Shown: one piece after another, positions 27,388 through 36,697 of the stretch
Layout of the letters: each line of letters starts with the position of its first letter
Numbering within the stretch: the stretch's first letter is position 1
Source: Pasteurella testudinis DSM 23072
GTDB lineage: Bacteria > Pseudomonadota > Gammaproteobacteria > Enterobacterales > Pasteurellaceae
Direction: 5' to 3'
Assembly: GCF_900176075.1 (NCBI RefSeq)
Contig: NZ_FWWV01000002.1
Span: 62,001-126,000 of the forward strand
DNA: 64,000 bases
Notes under the pieces: model-generated
The model's input: only the letters and a program-made list of their open reading frames with translations
Databases searched by the model: none
What the model was told of the DNA's origin: nothing
Position numbers and translations under genes: made by a program

Positions 27388-29094
27388 TTAAACTGACGAT
27401 AAAAATGCCAATACCTGATCTTTTGCCAACATCTGCTTATCGCCTGTTTTGCGGTTTTTATATTCCACTTCGCCGTTGAGCAGATTTTTCTCGCCGATCA
27501 CGATGGTGTGCGGCACACCGATTAATTCCATATCGGCAAACATCACGCCCGGGCGCTCTTTGCGATCATCAAAAATCACCTCCACCCCTTGCTGCTGCAA
27601 AGTGCGGTACAGCTCTTCGGCGTACTGTTGCACCGCTTCGGATTTGTGCATATTCATCGGCACAATCGCCACTTGGAACGGGGCGATTTGCGCCGGCCAA
27701 ATGATGCCACGATCATCATGGTTTTGTTCGATCGCCGCCGCCACCACACGGCTCACGCCGATACCGTAACAACCCATGCTCATCACTTGCGGACGGCCGT
27801 CTTCGCCCTGCACGGTGGCGTTCATCGCTTGCGAATATTTATCGCCCAGTTGGAAAATATGCCCGACTTCAATTCCACGTTTGATTTGCAGCGTACCTTT
27901 GCCGCACGGACTTGGGTCGCCCTCGACCACGTTACGCAAATCGGCGACTTGTGCCAACGGTAAATCACGTTGCCAGTTAATGCCGAAATAGTGTTTATCA
28001 TCAATATTCGCCCCGGCGCCGAAATCGCTCATATTGGCCACGGTACGGTCAATAATCAGCGGAATCGGCAGGTTAATCGGCCCCAATGAACCGACCCCAG
28101 CGCCAATTACGGCACGGATTTCCGCTTCGTCAGCAAACACTAACGGACTGGCAACTTCAGCCAATTTCTCCGCTTTGACTTCGTTCAGTTCATGATCGCC
28201 ACGCACCATCAACGCCACCAACTTATGGCCGCTCTCTTCGCTGGCGTGTACGATCAGGGTTTTCACGGTTTTCTCAATTGCCAAGCCGAATTGTTCCACC
28301 AATGCGGCAATGGTTTTGCAGTTCGGCGTGTCGACTAAACGCAGTTCTTCCGTTGGCTCGGCACGTTCGCCTAAGGCGACCGCTTCCGCCAGTTCGATAT
28401 TGGCGGCGTAGTCCGATTCAGTGGAAAACACGATATCGTCTTCGCCGCTGGCGGCAAGCACCTGAAATTCATGGGAGGCACTGCCGCCGATTGATCCTGT
28501 GTCCGCCTGTACTGCACGGAAATCCAAGCCTAAGCGGGTGAAAATATTGCTGTAAGTTTGATACATCAGATCATAAGTCTGCTGCAAACTCTCTTGGCTC
28601 AGGTGGAAAGAGTAGGCGTCTTTCATCAAAAATTCGCGCGAGCGCATCACGCCGAAACGCGGACGCACTTCGTCACGGAATTTAGTTTGGATTTGGTATA
28701 GATTAATCGGCAGCTGTTTGTAAGAGCTCAGCTCACGCCGCGCCAAATCGGTGATCACTTCCTCATGGGTCGGTCCTAATACAAAAGGGCGGTCGCCACG
28801 GTCGGTGAAACGCAACAGCTCAGGCCCGTATTGCTCCCAACGTTCGGATTCCACCCACAAATCACCCGGCTGCACCACCGGCATCGACACTTCCAGCGCA
28901 CCGCTCTTGTCCATTTCCTCACGCACGATTTTTTCCACTTTGCGTAACACTTTCAAGCCGGTCGGGGTCCAGATATACAGCCCTGACGCCAACGGACGAA
29001 TCATGCCGGCGCGCAGCATTAATTGGTGGCTGACCACTTCCGCATTGTTCGGCGTTTCTTTGAGGGTGGAGAGTAAGTAGTGTGATGTACGCAT
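27388..29094 (-). CDS. proS: Prolyl-tRNA synthetase
   Basis: 568 residues, the bacterial long form. Class II motif region [21 protein letters not shown] (motif 2, about 138) and the C-terminal anticodon-binding domain ([21 protein letters not shown]). Between them, about 220-400, sits the YbaK-like editing domain that removes mischarged Ala. RBS AGGAAA precedes the ATG. It is a single-gene unit with its own terminator. It charges tRNA-Pro in the cytosol. Confidence 0.98.
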   Translation of the reverse strand: MRTSHYLLSTLKETPNNAEVVSHQLMLRAGMIRPLASGLYIWTPTGLKVLRKVEKIVREEMDKSGALEVSMPVVQPGDLWVESERWEQYGPELLRFTDRGDRPFVLGPTHEEVITDLARRELSSYKQLPINLYQIQTKFRDEVRPRFGVMRSREFLMKDAYSFHLSQESLQQTYDLMYQTYSNIFTRLGLDFRAVQADTGSIGGSASHEFQVLAASGEDDIVFSTESDYAANIELAEAVALGERAEPTEELRLVDTPNCKTIAALVEQFGLAIEKTVKTLIVHASEESGHKLVALMVRGDHELNEVKAEKLAEVASPLVFADEAEIRAVIGAGVGSLGPINLPIPLIIDRTVANMSDFGAGANIDDKHYFGINWQRDLPLAQVADLRNVVEGDPSPCGKGTLQIKRGIEVGHIFQLGDKYSQAMNATVQGEDGRPQVMSMGCYGIGVSRVVAAAIEQNHDDRGIIWPAQIAPFQVAIVPMNMHKSEAVQQYAEELYRTLQQQGVEVIFDDRKERPGVMFADMELIGVPHTIVIGEKNLLNGEVEYKNRKTGDKQMLAKDQVLAFLSSV

Positions 29095-29260
29095 GGCATT
29101 TCCTATAAGTTATTCAATCTTGAAAAATTGGCGATATTCTAGCACCAGAGCAGGCTATACGAAACAAAAATAGCCGTGTCGGACAGGTCTGTTTGCCAAT
29201 GAAGTCCATCGGACGCTGCGGTTAGCACCCGACGGGGGTAAAGTGCGGTGTCAAACAACC

Positions 29261-30727
29261 TTAAAAACGTTTATTAACTTCCAGATAAACCCGATTTTTG
29301 TCATAAGTATAAAACGGATTGTTACTGCTGACTTTGTTATACGCCCAAGTAATGCGCGGCGTTATGCCCCAAAGATGCCAGTCTCGGTGCCACAGGCTGA
29401 GTTGTGCGCCGTACTCGTGGTTTTTTTGCCGAATACCGAACACCGCCACCTCTTTTTTATATTCGCGACGGGCGTAATTCAACGCAACCCGGCTGGAAAT
29501 CCCCCACGACCACTCCTGCCCCCAACCGATACGCACGCCTTTGCGCTGATAGGCATCGCTTTTATCACGCGCATTGTCACGGCTGTAATCGCTGCCGACA
29601 AACCAATATTGGTTGCTGTTCGGCATATACAACAGCGTGTTTGACCATAAATAGTTGTTACCGTTTAAGTGCTTACGCGTGGTGTAACGCTGTTCGCCGT
29701 ACTCAAGTGCGGTTGAAAGCTGCCAACGCGGCGCCAACCAATAGCTGATATCCAAACGCAAACCGGAATTTTGCGAGAAACGCTTTAAGCTGTCGCTGCC
29801 GGACGAACCGCCGCCGTACCAACGACGTTCGGTGAACGGCATTAAACTGACTTCGGTTTGCGCAGTTTGATAACCCAAACCGGCGCTGATTCGCACATTC
29901 AATTCGTTATATTTTTTGTTGTCCCAATAATAGCGCCCGTAGCCCGCTAAATTCAGCTTGCTGAAAAATCCGTCGCTCAACGACCATTTTTTATCGGCGC
30001 TTAAATTATAACCTACGCCCTCGGCGGCTTCTGACTGCCACGCCTTCCATGTTCCGACTTCCGTACCGGCTTTCGGCGCATTATTGACATTACGTTCGTT
30101 GAGATAACTCAAACCGCCGTGAAACGACCACTCGTCACGTTTGTTAAGTGCGGTCAGATATTGATTGATATGCGCTAACGATTCCGCCGACAGATTTTCC
30201 GTGCGCAATTTCTCAAATTGATCCCGTGCCGCTTCATTATCGTTATTCAAAAACAGCACCTGCGCCATTTGATAGCGTACCGGAATAAACGCCGGATTTT
30301 TGGCGAACAAGGTGCGGTATAACGTCAACGCGCGGCGATAGTCGTTTTGCTGGCGTGCCAAGATCGCCTCACCCCACGTCAACAAATCAGGATCGGTCTG
30401 TTTTTGCTGACGGTAAATCGGCAGCAACAGCGCCACACCTTCGGTATTATTTTGCATCAGCGCCGGAATCAAAGCCCGCACCACCAATTCGGGATATTGC
30501 GCCAACTGCTCTTTGGTCATGCTGACCGATTGCGCCGATTGGCTATCCTGTACTTGCACCCTCGGCTTAGGCAATTCCGGTTTCGCCACCTGAATCCGCT
30601 CGTCCGGCAGATCCATGCGTGACAGTTGTTCGGGTGTGACGGTTTCGGCATAGGCAACCGCACTTAAACCGCTTGATAACGCTAATGTCAGCGTTGAAAA
30701 CATATAAAAAGAATGGGTTATCTTCAT
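29261..30727 (-). CDS. Slam outer-membrane protein (surface lipoprotein assembly modulator)
   Basis: 488 residues from the ATG at 30727, with GAGAAG just upstream (a TTG at 30739 would extend into the terminator stem region). Signal peptide to about AYA-ET; an N-terminal helical, TPR-like domain (about 60-200, for example QNDYRRALTLYRTLFAKNPAF) and a C-terminal DUF560 beta-barrel (about 205-488) ending in Phe (EVNKRF). Slam proteins move certain lipoproteins to the cell surface. The gene follows a lipoprotein gene whose C-terminal barrel resembles that of TbpB-type clients. A hairpin between the two should make Slam less abundant than its client. Confidence 0.9.
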   Translation of the reverse strand: MKITHSFYMFSTLTLALSSGLSAVAYAETVTPEQLSRMDLPDERIQVAKPELPKPRVQVQDSQSAQSVSMTKEQLAQYPELVVRALIPALMQNNTEGVALLLPIYRQQKQTDPDLLTWGEAILARQQNDYRRALTLYRTLFAKNPAFIPVRYQMAQVLFLNNDNEAARDQFEKLRTENLSAESLAHINQYLTALNKRDEWSFHGGLSYLNERNVNNAPKAGTEVGTWKAWQSEAAEGVGYNLSADKKWSLSDGFFSKLNLAGYGRYYWDNKKYNELNVRISAGLGYQTAQTEVSLMPFTERRWYGGGSSGSDSLKRFSQNSGLRLDISYWLAPRWQLSTALEYGEQRYTTRKHLNGNNYLWSNTLLYMPNSNQYWFVGSDYSRDNARDKSDAYQRKGVRIGWGQEWSWGISSRVALNYARREYKKEVAVFGIRQKNHEYGAQLSLWHRDWHLWGITPRITWAYNKVSSNNPFYTYDKNRVYLEVNKRF

Positions 30728-30737
30728 TTTTCTTCTC

Positions 30738-30769
30738 AAAAAATAGGGCCATCTAAATTAGACAGCCCT
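30738..30769 (-). terminator. Hairpin between surface lipoprotein and Slam genes
   Basis: On the minus strand AGGGCTGTCTAA and TTAGATGGCCCT pair (30769-30745), followed by ATTTTTT. The U tract makes it a credible partial terminator; the Slam gene starts directly behind it. Confidence 0.75.
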
Positions 30770-30801
30770 GATTATAAGCTATTTTTTAACTGGCGCCATT
30801 T

Positions 30802-31731
30802 TTATTGCTTCCCAGCGGCAAACACCACACCCCATTTACCGTTATGCGCTTCACCGGCAATTTCTTTTGCATTCTCACCGAAGAAAGCACCGGTGAGCGG
30901 AGCGGTCAGTCGATCTCCTACTTGCCATGTCTCTATCTCTCTTTCATTAACATTAAGTACCGATGTACCTACAATATCAACACCTCTGATATCGCCGGTA
31001 AGCAGTACCAGTGGGAGATCATTACCTTTTTGGTATAATCCGCCATCAATCGTCTTATTGCCAAAATCAGCCACAATTTCAACATTTCCTGTTGCATAAC
31101 GTATTACATCAGGGTTTTGAGGATTTTCATAATAAATTGGTCCTTGAAGCCCATCACTTAACGTATATAGCTGTGCTGTGTCATTACCTTTATAAATTGC
31201 CGTTCCTGTTTTCGGCATCTCGTTTTCAAGCGTTTTTAGGCCATGATAGAATGCATAGGCAATTTCTCCATCTAAAACAAAACCTGTTTTCACAGAATCA
31301 ATATTCTCTTTCGTGCCGCAACAAACCATCACTTTACCATCACTTTGCCAAAGCGTACTTAGGTTAATATTTGGACTAATAAGCCCGTAAGTGTTCGGTA
31401 TAATGCTTAATGTTTTACCGTCTACCTGAATCTTTTGAATATTGCCAGCGGTTGTAATAGCTTGCACATCTGTTGCTTTTGAGTGATTAAAATTATATTT
31501 AAATCCACCACCATTCGCTGCCGGAAGTGTAAACGTATCTTCCGGCTTTTCCGGTGCCGGAGTACTCGGCGTTTCTACAGCCGGTGTTGTCGTTGCCGGA
31601 TTTATCGGCGCCGCTTGATTGTTATCTGCCGAACCTCCACCACCACCACCACCACCACCACCACCACACGCAGTTAATACCAAAAGGCTCAATGTAGTTA
31701 GTCCTAATTTTATTGCTTGTTGTTTTTTCAT
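30802..31731 (-). CDS. Predicted surface lipoprotein, likely Slam client (TbpB-like barrel)
   Basis: 309 residues. Canonical lipobox LTAC (Cys22) followed by eleven Gly, then a Pro/Thr-rich linker (to about 65), then a globular part. The C-terminal third ends GAFFGENAKEIAGEA and WGVVFAAGKQ, the closing strands of the transferrin-binding-protein-like beta-barrel found in Slam-dependent lipoproteins (TbpB, HpuA and the secreted hemophilin). Such proteins capture host iron or heme carriers. A Fur-like site lies about 30 bases upstream. Two adjacent Cys (MVCCGTKEN) stand out. The host ligand is unknown, and similarity to known clients outside the barrel is not evident. Confidence 0.82.
   Translation of the reverse strand: MKKQQAIKLGLTTLSLLVLTACGGGGGGGGGGGSADNNQAAPINPATTTPAVETPSTPAPEKPEDTFTLPAANGGGFKYNFNHSKATDVQAITTAGNIQKIQVDGKTLSIIPNTYGLISPNINLSTLWQSDGKVMVCCGTKENIDSVKTGFVLDGEIAYAFYHGLKTLENEMPKTGTAIYKGNDTAQLYTLSDGLQGPIYYENPQNPDVIRYATGNVEIVADFGNKTIDGGLYQKGNDLPLVLLTGDIRGVDIVGTSVLNVNEREIETWQVGDRLTAPLTGAFFGENAKEIAGEAHNGKWGVVFAAGKQ
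31639..31665 (-). repeat. (GGT)9 trinucleotide repeat coding the polyglycine tether
   Basis: Nine uninterrupted GGT codons on the minus strand follow the lipid-bearing Cys, and GGA GGT adds two more Gly. Slippage would change tether length in steps of one residue without shifting frame. Confidence 0.95.
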
Positions 31732-31759
31732 ACGCCACCTAATTTTTTATTATTTAAAA

Positions 31760-31779
31760 ATGGATATCATTGTTATCGT
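31760..31779 (-). promoter_or_regulatory. Fur-like site before the surface lipoprotein gene
   Basis: The minus strand reads GATAACAATGATATCCATT here, which matches two of the three GATAAT-type hexamers of a Fur box. It lies about 30 bases upstream of the lipoprotein start, where a repressor would block transcription. The 333-base gap from 31732 to 32063 holds this site, AT-rich DNA and the Fur-like repeats at 31994-32023, but no gene. Confidence 0.5.
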
Positions 31780-31993
31780 ATAACCTTACAAAGACACATA
31801 TATTGTCAATAAAATTCAAATAAACTAAAGTGTTAAATACGATTTCACCAAAGAAATCTTCAATTTTTTGATCTACATCTTGTTTTATTAAGACTCAATA
31901 TTTTTTAGTCATCTCTTTAGTTCTGAAAATTTATTTCACTGCTTTACAAATTTGTCATTGTTCTGTCATGAAAATATGCTAGTATCGCAATCA

Positions 31994-32023
31994 ATTCTCA
32001 TTTGCAGTTCAATAAATGAGAAT
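31994..32023. promoter_or_regulatory. Inverted repeat with Fur-like halves before the DUF4198-type gene
   Basis: ATTCTCATTT (31994-32003) and AAATGAGAAT (32014-32023) are exact inverse copies ten bases apart. TGAGAAT and ATTCTCA are common Fur-box halves. The repeat lies 41-70 bases upstream of the ATG at 32064, inside the expected promoter. Confidence 0.5.
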
Positions 32024-32063
32024 CAACAATTCACATGATTGATAATTGAAGAGGGTAAAATTG

Positions 32064-32855
32064 ATGAAAAAAGTTCTGTTGACCGCACTTTGTGCCGTAT
32101 CCGCCAGTTCATTAACCCAAGCCCATGATTTGTGGGTGTATGCGCAAGAGGCCGAACAAGGAAAGCCGTTACTGGCGGTGTTGGGCTACGGCGATAATTT
32201 CCCGGCCGGCGATCCGATTCCGGAAAAACGCCTGAGCATTTTCCCACCGTTGGAGTTGGTTACGCCAAGCAAAACCGAGGCGCTGCAACAGCAGGGGGAA
32301 AACTATCACTATGTCACGCCAAAAGCATTGAGCGCAGGCGAATATAAAATCAGTTCAACCTATCGCCCGACCTTCTGGTCAAAAAATGCCGACGGTTGGA
32401 AAATGCAAAGTATGAACGAAGTGCCTGATGCAAATTACTGTGAGCAATCCAGCATGTATGCCACCACTTACTTTAATCTTGGCGATGCTAAAGCCACGGA
32501 CTTTGCGCAAAAACCGATTGGGTTAGAGCTGGAAATCGTGCCATTGATCGACCCAAGCCAAATCAAACCGATGCAGGTAGTGCCGGTGCAAGTGTTGTAT
32601 AACGGCGAGCCGGTGAAGGGCGCAACCATTATCGGCACCACCGACACCCTGACCAAATTGGATTGGGACGCGGTGATGGATCATCGTGAACCGCAAGCCT
32701 TTTCCGGCAAAACCGATAAGAAAGGAATCATGAATTTTATTCCGACATTACAAGGCAACTGGAAACTGAAAACCAGCCATGAAGCCGAATTCCCGGATCA
32801 AAAAGTGTGTCAGAAGAAAAAAATGTATAGCACCTATATGTTCAGCGTGAAATAG
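32064..32855 (+). CDS. DUF4198-type periplasmic protein
   Basis: 263 residues from the ATG at 32064, preceded by GAGGG at 32051-32055; a TTG at 32046 is not a credible start. Signal peptide cut near TQA-HDLWVYA. The HDLW start of the mature protein and LAVLGYGDNFPAGDPI with later GEPVKGATI are typical of the DUF4198 / NikM-like family, periplasmic proteins often linked to metal or TonB-dependent uptake; the first His may bind a metal. It is divergent from the surface lipoprotein gene, and Fur-like repeats suggest iron control of both. A USS is in the signal-peptide codons. Confidence 0.82.
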   Translation: MKKVLLTALCAVSASSLTQAHDLWVYAQEAEQGKPLLAVLGYGDNFPAGDPIPEKRLSIFPPLELVTPSKTEALQQQGENYHYVTPKALSAGEYKISSTYRPTFWSKNADGWKMQSMNEVPDANYCEQSSMYATTYFNLGDAKATDFAQKPIGLELEIVPLIDPSQIKPMQVVPVQVLYNGEPVKGATIIGTTDTLTKLDWDAVMDHREPQAFSGKTDKKGIMNFIPTLQGNWKLKTSHEAEFPDQKVCQKKKMYSTYMFSVK

Positions 32856-32877
32856 TCTGATTTGGTGCAAAAAGAAT

Positions 32878-32920
32878 AGAAAAAAAGCGATAGGGTAGAC
32901 AATACCTTATCGCTTCTTTT
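32878..32920. terminator. Bidirectional terminator
   Basis: AAGCGATAGGGTA (32885-32897) pairs with TACCTTATCGCTT (32903-32915), one G-U pair, with TCTTTT after it on the plus strand and an A run before it that serves as T run for the minus strand. It separates the converging DUF4198-type and BCCT genes. Confidence 0.9.
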
Positions 32921-32947
32921 ATGGCAAAATGACGACAAATCCGCGGT

Positions 32948-34954
32948 TTATACCGTCGGTTCCAGCGGCGCTTGCACCATCAGTTCGTTAGCCTCGCTGT
33001 TGAGCAGCACCAAATAACGCTGGTACTGTTTCAACACATCGGCGATCAGCTCTTCCGTGGTCATATATTGCACATCGTAGCCAATCCGTCCGTCACCAAA
33101 ATAGGTCACCGGCTCAAACACCTGTTCATGCTTCATACTCGGCACGCTCTGCTCTTCCTGCATCGAAAGTGCGGTATCGGTGCGCTGAATCATCACCCCG
33201 TAGATAAAGTCACGCATCACGCCTTTATGGATCACCAGTTCGACACTGCGTTGCGGTTCATCCGTTTCGTTAATTTCCACCTGTAGCTGATGTTTATTGA
33301 CCAATTCGTCACGCAATTGACTAAACGCCGGTTTGACCACTTGCGCTAAAAATTGTTGAATATCCGCTTCTTGGGTCTGTTTCAAAATCTGTCCCAAGCG
33401 TTTTTTCCATTTGTCGCCGCTCCAAAATACGGTGGATTGGTTCAAGCGGGTGTTGAAATAGTTTTTATCCACCCGCAAGCCTTGTAACAGGCTGAAGCAC
33501 ATCAGCACCGTAATCACGGCAAACGGCAGCGCCACCACCAGCGTCATCGCCTGCACCGCCCCCAAACCGCCGGAATTGAGCAAGCCGATTGAGAGGATCA
33601 TCATAATCACACCCCACAACACGCTTTGCCACTTCGGCATATCGGTGATTTTACCGCTGGACGCAATATTGTTTAACACGAAGATCCCCGAATCCGCCGA
33701 GGTAATAAAGAACAGCGACAGAATCAACAGCGCCAACAAACCGCTCAAGGTCGGCAGCGGAAAATAGTCTAAAAAGGCAAACAGCAGGGTTTCCGGCGCC
33801 GAGGTCAGCGCACTCAATGCCCCATTATGCTGGACATCTTGCAAAATAGCGCTGTCACCGAAAATAGTAAACCATAACAAATTAAAGGTGGAAGGAATAA
33901 TCAGCACGCCGAGAATAAACTCACGAATGGTTCTGCCGCGTGAAATTCGGGCGATAAACAAGCCGACAAACGGCGCCCACGAAAACCACCACGCCCAATA
34001 CAACACTGTCCAACCGCTGAACCAGTCGGTGTGCTGCGGATCATAACTAAACGTGCGGAAACTGATTTCGACTAAATTACTCAGGTAATAACCGATATTT
34101 TCCGAAAAAACCGATAGCAGGTAAATGGTTGAGCCGCTAAACAGCACGAATAACATCAGCGTCAACGCTAATCCCAAATTGATTTCACTCAGACGGCGCA
34201 CACCTTTGCCCACACCGGAAATCGCCGACAGCACCGCAATACTGACCACCACGATAATCACCATCGAGTTACTGAAAAAACTGTTTTCGCTTAAAATGCC
34301 CACTGCCTGTAAACCGGCGTTCAGCTGTGACGAACCGTAACCCAGCGTGGTAATAATCCCGAACAGGGTGGCGATCAGCGCCAAGGCATCAATAATATGC
34401 CCGTACACGTCGTGGATTTTATCGCGTAATAACGGATAAAACGCCGAACGTATCGACAGCGGCATACGGTAACGAAAACCAAAGTAAGCCAGCGCCAATG
34501 CAATCGTGCCGTAAATCGCCCAAGGGTGCACGCCCCAGTGGAAAAAGGTATAAAGCATCGCGTTTTTCTGCGGGTTATCTTGGGTAATCGGTGCAACCGA
34601 ATGCATCAGCGGCTCCGCCACGCCGAAATACATCAAGCCAACCCCCATGCCGGCGGCGAACAACATGGCAATCCAAGATAAAAACGGATATTCCGCTTCC
34701 TCATCATCACTGCCCAAGCGAATATCGCCCAAACTGCTCATCGCCAACAGCAGTAAAAACAGGATAAAACAGCTGACCGACAGAATGTAAAACCAACTGA
34801 AATAGTCAAACGCATAATTTTTTGCCGTATTCAGCCATTGCTGTATCGCTTGCGGAAAGGCGATACAGGCGACGGCAACCATTAATACAAATAAAAAACT
34901 CGGAATAAAAACCGGCAAACTAAACGTTGACCGCTTTTTTAATAAAGAAAACAA
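32948..34954 (-). CDS. betT: BCCT-family transporter with C-terminal regulatory domain (BetT-like)
   Basis: 668 residues with about twelve membrane helices up to roughly residue 510 and a cytosolic C-terminal domain, as in choline transporter BetT. The BCCT signature WAWWFSWAPFVGLFIARISRGRT (near 320-345) is intact, and GMGVGLMYFGVAEP lies near 100. It moves choline, betaine or carnitine with H+ or Na+. There are no bet genes nearby; in Haemophilus a similar choline transporter feeds lipopolysaccharide phosphorylcholine, which is a possible but unproven use here. It runs as a single gene with its own terminator. Confidence 0.9.
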   Translation of the reverse strand: MFSLLKKRSTFSLPVFIPSFLFVLMVAVACIAFPQAIQQWLNTAKNYAFDYFSWFYILSVSCFILFLLLLAMSSLGDIRLGSDDEEAEYPFLSWIAMLFAAGMGVGLMYFGVAEPLMHSVAPITQDNPQKNAMLYTFFHWGVHPWAIYGTIALALAYFGFRYRMPLSIRSAFYPLLRDKIHDVYGHIIDALALIATLFGIITTLGYGSSQLNAGLQAVGILSENSFFSNSMVIIVVVSIAVLSAISGVGKGVRRLSEINLGLALTLMLFVLFSGSTIYLLSVFSENIGYYLSNLVEISFRTFSYDPQHTDWFSGWTVLYWAWWFSWAPFVGLFIARISRGRTIREFILGVLIIPSTFNLLWFTIFGDSAILQDVQHNGALSALTSAPETLLFAFLDYFPLPTLSGLLALLILSLFFITSADSGIFVLNNIASSGKITDMPKWQSVLWGVIMMILSIGLLNSGGLGAVQAMTLVVALPFAVITVLMCFSLLQGLRVDKNYFNTRLNQSTVFWSGDKWKKRLGQILKQTQEADIQQFLAQVVKPAFSQLRDELVNKHQLQVEINETDEPQRSVELVIHKGVMRDFIYGVMIQRTDTALSMQEEQSVPSMKHEQVFEPVTYFGDGRIGYDVQYMTTEELIADVLKQYQRYLVLLNSEANELMVQAPLEPTV

Positions 34955-35104
34955 AACGTTAACTCCTTAGGTAGGATTAAAAATCATTCTTCAATTTCAC
35001 TTATCAGAATAAAAACCGCATTTATAATAATTTATTGGAATAAATAAATCAAATTTTAATCATAAAAAGGAATAAACAGAGATAATGACAGACATTAAAA
35101 GCAT

Positions 35105-35131
35105 AAAAAAACCTGCTTAATTCAGCAGGTT
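35105..35131 (-). terminator. Terminator of the ilv operon
   Basis: Minus-strand AACCTGCT (35131-35124) pairs with AGCAGGTT (35117-35110), followed by TTTTTTTATG. It lies 22 bases after the ilvA stop. Confidence 0.92.
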
Positions 35132-35152
35132 CGTTTTGTGGTGGCACTAATC

Positions 35153-36688
35153 CTATTTAAGAAAATACTGATACGAATCCGAATCGGTAATATCCTGATA
35201 GGCATAGCCCAGCTCTTGCAAATGGTGGTTAAACACCTGTTCGGTGGCTTCGCTCAGTTGGAAAGCGCATAGAATATCGCCGTAGTCCGCGCCGTGGTTG
35301 CGATAGTGGAACAGTGAAATATTCCATTGCGTACCCAACGTTTGCAGAAATTTGACCAACGCACCTTTTTGTTCGGGGAACACAAAACTGTAAAGCCGCT
35401 CTGGCTGCGAGCTGGTACTGTGGCCGCCGATCATATAACGGATATGGGTTTTCGCCACCTCATCGTCGGACAGATCTTTTACGTCATAGCCGTTAACCCG
35501 CAGTTGGCTGATAATCTCTTGTTTCTCCGCTTCGCCGCCACTGATTCGCACCCCGACAAAAATACAGGCTTGCTTATTGTCGGCATAACGGTAGTTGAAT
35601 TCGGTAACCGCCCGATCGCCCAACAGATGGCAGAATTTGAGGAAACTGCCTTTTTGTTCCGGAATCGTCACCGCCAACAACGCCTCATGTTTTTCACCGA
35701 TTTCACAACGTTCGGAGACATAGCGCAAGCTGTGGAAATTCAAGTTAGCGCCGGACAAAATATTCACCAGCGTTTCGCCTTGAATATTATGCAATTTGGC
35801 GTATTTTTTCAGACCGGCAAGCGACAGTGCCCCTGACGGCTCGGAAATGGCACGCACATTTTCAAAAATATCTTTCACCGCAGCACAGATTTCATCGCTG
35901 TCAACGGTGATCACTTCGTCTAAATACTGCTGGCAGACGCGGAAAGTTTCATCGCCGATACGCTTCACCGCCACCCCGTCGGCAAATAACCCGACCCGAT
36001 CCAGATCGACCGGCTCACCGGCTGCCAAAGCGGCTTGCAAACAGGCGGAATCTTTCGATTCCACCCCGATCACTTTCACGTTCGGCATTAATTGTTTGAT
36101 CAACACCGCCACACCGGCGACTAAACCGCCGCCGCCGACCGGCACAAAAATGCGATCGATGTGTTGCGATTGTTGAATCAATTCCATTGCCAACGAACCT
36201 TGTCCGGCAATCACCGACGGGTGATCGAACGGCGGAATAAAGGTCATGTTTTTGCTGCGCGACAGCTCAATCGCTTTGGCTTTGGCTTCGTCAAAATTTG
36301 CGCCGTGCAACAGCACTTCGCCGCCGAAGCCACGCACCGCATCGACTTTAATCGACGGTGTATTTTGCGGCATCACGATCAGTGCCTTTAAGCCCAATTT
36401 TTGTGCCGATAACGCCACCCCTTGCGCGTGGTTGCCTGCCGAGGCGGCAATCACGCCGGCGGCTTTTTGTTCGTTGCTCAAACCGGCGATCATGGCGTAA
36501 GCACCGCGAATTTTAAAGCTGTTCACCGGCTGGCGATCTTCGCGCTTAATATAAATATTATTGCCAAACCGTTGCGATAATTTTTCCATTTTCTGCAACG
36601 GCGTGACTTCGACCACATCATAAATATTCGAGGTTAGCACCGCGCGCAGGTATTCATTGCCGTTCGGTTGTGCGGAAATAGTCATCAT
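35153..36688 (-). CDS. ilvA: Threonine deaminase (biosynthetic)
   Basis: 511 residues from the ATG at 36688 (a GTG three codons earlier is possible). The PLP lysine is in SFKIRGAY (about 59-66), the PLP phosphate loop is the GGGGLVAGV segment, and two ACT-like C-terminal domains (from about 325) form the isoleucine-feedback site. It turns threonine into 2-oxobutanoate, the first step to isoleucine. Last gene of ilvG-M-D-A; its start region lies within 13 bases of the ilvD stop, so translation is probably coupled. Confidence 0.97.
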   Translation of the reverse strand: MMTISAQPNGNEYLRAVLTSNIYDVVEVTPLQKMEKLSQRFGNNIYIKREDRQPVNSFKIRGAYAMIAGLSNEQKAAGVIAASAGNHAQGVALSAQKLGLKALIVMPQNTPSIKVDAVRGFGGEVLLHGANFDEAKAKAIELSRSKNMTFIPPFDHPSVIAGQGSLAMELIQQSQHIDRIFVPVGGGGLVAGVAVLIKQLMPNVKVIGVESKDSACLQAALAAGEPVDLDRVGLFADGVAVKRIGDETFRVCQQYLDEVITVDSDEICAAVKDIFENVRAISEPSGALSLAGLKKYAKLHNIQGETLVNILSGANLNFHSLRYVSERCEIGEKHEALLAVTIPEQKGSFLKFCHLLGDRAVTEFNYRYADNKQACIFVGVRISGGEAEKQEIISQLRVNGYDVKDLSDDEVAKTHIRYMIGGHSTSSQPERLYSFVFPEQKGALVKFLQTLGTQWNISLFHYRNHGADYGDILCAFQLSEATEQVFNHHLQELGYAYQDITDSDSYQYFLK

Positions 36689-36697
36689 TTCACTCAC

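Noticed and set aside
31633..31665. CCA/ACC repeat as a possible frame-switching phase-variation tract
   Set aside because: The unit is three bases, so slippage keeps the frame; it can change tether length only.
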